Made by a program: the position numbers and the translations under genes | Notes under the pieces: model-generated | What the model saw: only the letters and a program-made list of their open reading frames with translations | Database searches by the model: none | Told to the model about the DNA's origin: nothing | Shown here: one piece after another, positions 12,244 through 14,764 of the stretch | How the letters are laid out: every line of letters begins with the position of its first letter | Numbering within the stretch: position 1 is the stretch's first letter | From: Methanimicrococcus sp. | GTDB lineage: Archaea > Halobacteriota > Methanosarcinia > Methanosarcinales > Methanosarcinaceae | DNA: 14,764 bases | NCBI GenBank assembly: GCA_009783635.1 | Contig: WRDC01000025.1 | Coordinates: forward strand, 1 to 14,764 | Direction: 5' to 3'

Positions 12244-12795
12244 ATGAAAGTCATCGGAATACTCGGAAGCGCTCGGGAAAACGGAAATACGGATCTCCTG
12301 ATGCAGGAAATGATGAAAGAGCCGAAGGCATTGGGCGCCGAGACAAAAATCTACAATTTAGCGAAAATGAATATAGGCTGCTGCCTCGGTTGTGAATCCT
12401 GCCGGAAAACGGGAAGCTGTGTCCGCCGTGACGATATGACCGGCCTGTTTGAAGAAATGAAGACGGCTGACGCGATTGTCATCGGAACACCGATCTATAT
12501 GGGTGAAATGACCGGCCAATTGAAAACGTTCATCGACCGCTGTTACGCTTTAAAAGATGCCGATCGAAACTCTTTGCTTCCGGCCGGCAAGAAACTGGGC
12601 ATTGTCATCACGCAGGGGGCCGATATTCCCGGCCATTACGCCAAAACGCCCGAGAGAATCGAATATATTTTCAAAGGACACGGATGCGTTCCCGCCGGAA
12701 CCGTCACCGGCATAAAACTTCATGACAAGGATGATGTTTTAAAAGATGAAGACGTCCTGAAAAAAGCCCGCGATGTCGGAAAAATGTTGGTCTGA
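12244..12795 (+). CDS. Iron-sulfur flavoprotein (Isf-like NAD(P)H/FMN reductase family)
   Basis: The 183-aa flavodoxin-like protein begins MKVIGILGSARENGNTDLL, an FMN phosphate-binding loop. It carries the compact cysteine motif C47-x2-C50-x2-C53-x5-C59, which is the 4Fe-4S spacing of Methanosarcina Isf. TPIYMGEMTGQLKTFIDRC (82-100) is the second flavin-binding region. Isf proteins pass electrons from ferredoxin to other acceptors and have been linked to oxygen or peroxide reduction in methanogens. A role supplying electrons to the next gene product is an inference. The start has AGGGGAAG directly upstream. nifB follows within about 20-44 bp depending on its start, so the pair is probably one operon. 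Confidence 0.9.
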   Translation: MKVIGILGSARENGNTDLLMQEMMKEPKALGAETKIYNLAKMNIGCCLGCESCRKTGSCVRRDDMTGLFEEMKTADAIVIGTPIYMGEMTGQLKTFIDRCYALKDADRNSLLPAGKKLGIVITQGADIPGHYAKTPERIEYIFKGHGCVPAGTVTGIKLHDKDDVLKDEDVLKKARDVGKMLV

Positions 12796-12815
12796 GCGGC
12801 GGCCAGTCTGAAGCG

Positions 12816-13730
12816 GTGGTCAAATTGAAAAGATGTCCGATGAGCGATGAAATGAAAGAACGCCCCGAAAGCGGCGAAATGAAACGAAAAGTCGCGGAAC
12901 ATCCGTGCTTCTCGCCGGAAACGCAGCACCTGTTTGGAAGGCTGCACCTGCCGGTGGCGCCGTCCTGCAACATTCAATGCAACTATTGTGACCGAAAATA
13001 TGACTGCGTCAATGAAAGCCGCCCCGGCGTGACAAGCGAAGTGCTTTCGCCGCCGGACGCGCTGAAGCGGACGGATGAGATTTTAAAACAAAATCCTTAC
13101 ATAAAGGTGGTCGGAATTGCCGGCCCCGGCGACCCGCTGGACAACGATGAAACATTTGAAACGTTCCGGCTGGTCCGCGAAAAATACCCCGACGCGACGT
13201 TCTGCGTCAGCACGAACGGCTTACTGCTCTCGGACAGGTTTGAAGAGCTGGCCGCCGCAGGCGTTGAGACTCTGACCGTAACGATGAACGCCGATGACCC
13301 CGATATTCAAAAGAAAATCATTGGCGGGATATATTACAAAGGAAAAAGGTACAAGGGACGGGAAGCCGCCGAGATTTTGATTGAAAATCAGCTGAAAGGC
13401 ATTCAAAAAGCCGTGGAAGCCGGAATGACCGTCAAAATCAATACCGTTTTGATTCCCGGTGTCAATGATAAACATATAATCGAACTGGCCCGGAAAATGA
13501 ATGAAATGGGCGTCTATATCATGAATATTATGCCGCTGATCAGTCAGGCGGCTTTTAAAGAGATCACACCGCCGACGGATCAGGAACGAAAAGCCGTCCA
13601 GGACGCCTGCGCGCCGTATGTCAAACAGATGAGACACTGCCGCCAATGCCGGTCGGACGCGTATGGCCTGATTGGAAAAGATTTATCCGTTGAAAGAAAA
13701 AAACGTGAACAGGAATTTAAAAAATTGTGA
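12816..13730 (+). CDS. nifB: NifB, radical SAM FeMo-cofactor precursor synthase
   Basis: NifB fuses two 4Fe-4S clusters and inserts carbide from SAM to make the 8Fe-9S-C cluster. The radical SAM motif is C51-x3-C55-x2-C58 (SCNIQCNYC). The NifB-specific residues are present: HPC with C31, CVNESRPGVTS with C64 and Glu66, and the late HCRQC pair (C275, C278). This is the short form without a NifX-like domain, as usual in methanogens. The start is uncertain: GTG 12816 and ATG 12840, 12852 or 12879 are all in frame, and none has a good Shine-Dalgarno; the conserved part starts at about residue 29. Residues near the end are strongly charged (ERKKREQEFKKL). No nitrogenase gene is in the window. The gene converges on the RhuM gene. 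Confidence 0.95.
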   Translation: MVKLKRCPMSDEMKERPESGEMKRKVAEHPCFSPETQHLFGRLHLPVAPSCNIQCNYCDRKYDCVNESRPGVTSEVLSPPDALKRTDEILKQNPYIKVVGIAGPGDPLDNDETFETFRLVREKYPDATFCVSTNGLLLSDRFEELAAAGVETLTVTMNADDPDIQKKIIGGIYYKGKRYKGREAAEILIENQLKGIQKAVEAGMTVKINTVLIPGVNDKHIIELARKMNEMGVYIMNIMPLISQAAFKEITPPTDQERKAVQDACAPYVKQMRHCRQCRSDAYGLIGKDLSVERKKREQEFKKL

Positions 13731-13789
13731 AATCCAGTGACGTTCAAATTTTGAGAAATCAAAAAGGGTCGTGAGTAGAACAGCTAAAT

Positions 13790-13854
13790 AATTAAGTGTT
13801 CAAAAAAGTGTTTAAAAAAGTGTTTAAAAAAGTGTTCAAAATTAAGTGTTCAAA
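13790..13854 (-). repeat. 12-bp T6 array and copied stop region of the RhuM gene
   Basis: Four 12-bp units (13794-13805, 13806-13817, 13818-13829, 13830-13841) follow AAGTGTTYAAAA. A fifth partial copy contains the RhuM stop codon (13842-13844). The 15-mer AATTAAGTGTTCAAA, which spans that stop, is found again at 13790-13804. On the minus strand the junctions read T6 three times just after the stop, so the array may terminate RhuM transcription. Confidence 0.9.
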
Positions 13855-14764
13855 TCATCTTTCTGTTCTTTTACATTCTGTTCTTTTACGTTTTCTTCCA
13901 ATTGCATAAATCGATCGAAATCGCTCATATAGAGTTGATCTTGTTTTAAGCGGTACTTTTCAAATTCATTTTCAGCTTTATCTTTGGCTATTTCTGTGGA
14001 AATACTGCCTGCGTTTTGCAATAAATCGCGATCGTCCGCAAGCAGAAATTTATCCAAACGACTTGCCCAATCTTGCATTGTCATCGGTATTCCCTTTCTT
14101 GCGCGGTCTTCCGCCAGATCAAGATAAGCATTCACAATTCGTCCCAAACTTTCGAGCTCGTCTTTGGTCAAATAGTTTTTTGCAACCGCCACGTCGCTTT
14201 TCACGATTTTTCCGCCGGGCGCGTTTTCCCAAGCCGTCAGCCCCATATTCGTTTTTTCGGAATCGGCGCGATTGTAAATCAGTTCAGCGGCAGTGTTCTG
14301 ATGAACAGCCCAATGCAGCTTGTTCATTGCTGCAGCAAAAAATTGTTTCGTGAACGGCGATTGAGAATCATAATCGGACGATGTGGCATAAATATCGGTT
14401 ACTTTTTGATAAAGCCGCCGTTCGCTCAAACGAATTTCACGAATTTCGGCAAGCAAATGTTCAAAATAATCTTCATCGAAAAACCGCCCGTTTTCCATAC
14501 GTTTGCGGTCAATAATGTAACCTTTTTTGGAAAACTCTTTCAACACAGAAGTAGCCCAGCGGCGGAAATTGATCGCCTGCACAGAATTAACACGATAACC
14601 AACGGAAATTATCATATCAAGATTGTAAAATTTCACTTCCAAAGTTTGCGTTTTTCCTTCAATAGCGCCGTGTTGAGTGGTATGTGCAAAAAATGCACAC
14701 ACCACATTTTCGTCCAACTCGCCGTCTGTAAAAATGTTCGTTATATGTCGCGCGATGCCGCTTC
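13842..14764 (-). CDS. RhuM family protein, N-terminus outside window
   Basis: The frame is open to the window edge (SGIARHITNIFTDGELDENVV), so a start at the internal TTG near 14717 is wrong and roughly 30 residues are missing. RhuM hallmarks are KFYNLDMIISVGYRVNS, INFRRWATSVLKEFSKKGY, RLSERRLYQKVTDIYATSSDYD, FFAAAMNKLHWAVHQNTAAELIYNRAD and DVAVAKNYLTKDELESLGRIVNAYLD. The family was named for a Salmonella pathogenicity-island gene. Its biochemical role is unknown, and it often occurs next to type I restriction-modification genes. The extreme C-terminus contains a duplicated NVKEQ from a 15-bp repeat. Its codon use looks slightly more AT-rich and less rich in GCC/CGG than its neighbours, in line with horizontal transfer, but I did not compute this. 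Confidence 0.9.
   Translation of the reverse strand, partial: SGIARHITNIFTDGELDENVVCAFFAHTTQHGAIEGKTQTLEVKFYNLDMIISVGYRVNSVQAINFRRWATSVLKEFSKKGYIIDRKRMENGRFFDEDYFEHLLAEIREIRLSERRLYQKVTDIYATSSDYDSQSPFTKQFFAAAMNKLHWAVHQNTAAELIYNRADSEKTNMGLTAWENAPGGKIVKSDVAVAKNYLTKDELESLGRIVNAYLDLAEDRARKGIPMTMQDWASRLDKFLLADDRDLLQNAGSISTEIAKDKAENEFEKYRLKQDQLYMSDFDRFMQLEENVKEQNVKEQKDDLNT
13861..13890 (-). repeat. 2 x 15-bp in-frame duplication in the RhuM gene
   Basis: TTCTGTTCTTTTACA and TTCTGTTCTTTTACG lie in contact (13861-13875, 13876-13890). They encode a doubled NVKEQ pentapeptide near the C-terminus. Confidence 0.9.

Noticed and set aside
14717..14764. RhuM start at the TTG near 14717
   Set aside because: The frame stays open to the window edge with residues typical of RhuM, so the gene is truncated by the window.

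Overview
The window looks like chromosomal DNA of a methanogenic archaeon, most likely in or near the Methanosarcinales. The evidence is a methanogenesis-marker-9 protein with its cysteine-rich C-terminal domain, an archaeal PIN-ATPase-KH protein, an archaeal DUF447 protein, a CitG-like protein, a RAD55/KaiC-like protein with a decayed P-loop, an iron-sulfur flavoprotein (Isf) with the Methanosarcina cysteine spacing, and a stand-alone NifB. Promoters are archaeal: TATA-like boxes lie about 26-30 nt from predicted starts, and oligo-T tracts follow genes. A host-associated genus such as Methanimicrococcus is possible, but I cannot prove it.

Layout: 1-543 is the 3' part of an acidic protein made only of decapeptide repeats (+ strand). 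544-922 is non-coding, with a strong hairpin and T tract. 923-4726 is a minus-strand series: PIN-ATPase-KH, an unrecognised 297-aa protein and hisI. At about 4750 a divergent promoter region separates hisI from a plus-strand series (4823-8618): RecA-like protein, marker 9 protein, CitG-like protein and DUF447 protein. 8755-12081 is again minus strand: DUF3788 protein, DNA-3-methyladenine glycosylase I with a Lys/Ala/Asn-rich tail, HAD phosphatase and UlaG/NAPE-PLD-type metallo-hydrolase. 12244-13730 holds Isf and nifB as a probable operon. The window ends in a RhuM-family gene (minus strand) whose N-terminus lies outside.

Functional themes: marker 9, the CitG-like protein and DUF447 make a plausible methanogen cofactor or redox gene set. 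NifB makes the 8Fe-9S-C precursor cluster; no nitrogenase gene is visible, so a role other than nitrogen fixation is possible. Tag, HAD, MBL and DUF3788 are housekeeping or accessory genes. RhuM often sits beside restriction-modification loci, so the region beyond the right edge may be a defence island.

The most unusual property is the density of perfect or near-perfect short tandem duplications (12, 13, 14, 15, 16, 25, 28, 30 and 60 bp periods) in coding and non-coding DNA. Inside genes the clear periods are multiples of three. Many arrays lie on or next to stop codons, and two independent 12-bp arrays carry T6 in each unit just downstream of a stop codon, so they may act as repeat-built terminators. 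I saw no tRNA, rRNA, CRISPR array, insertion sequence or replication origin.
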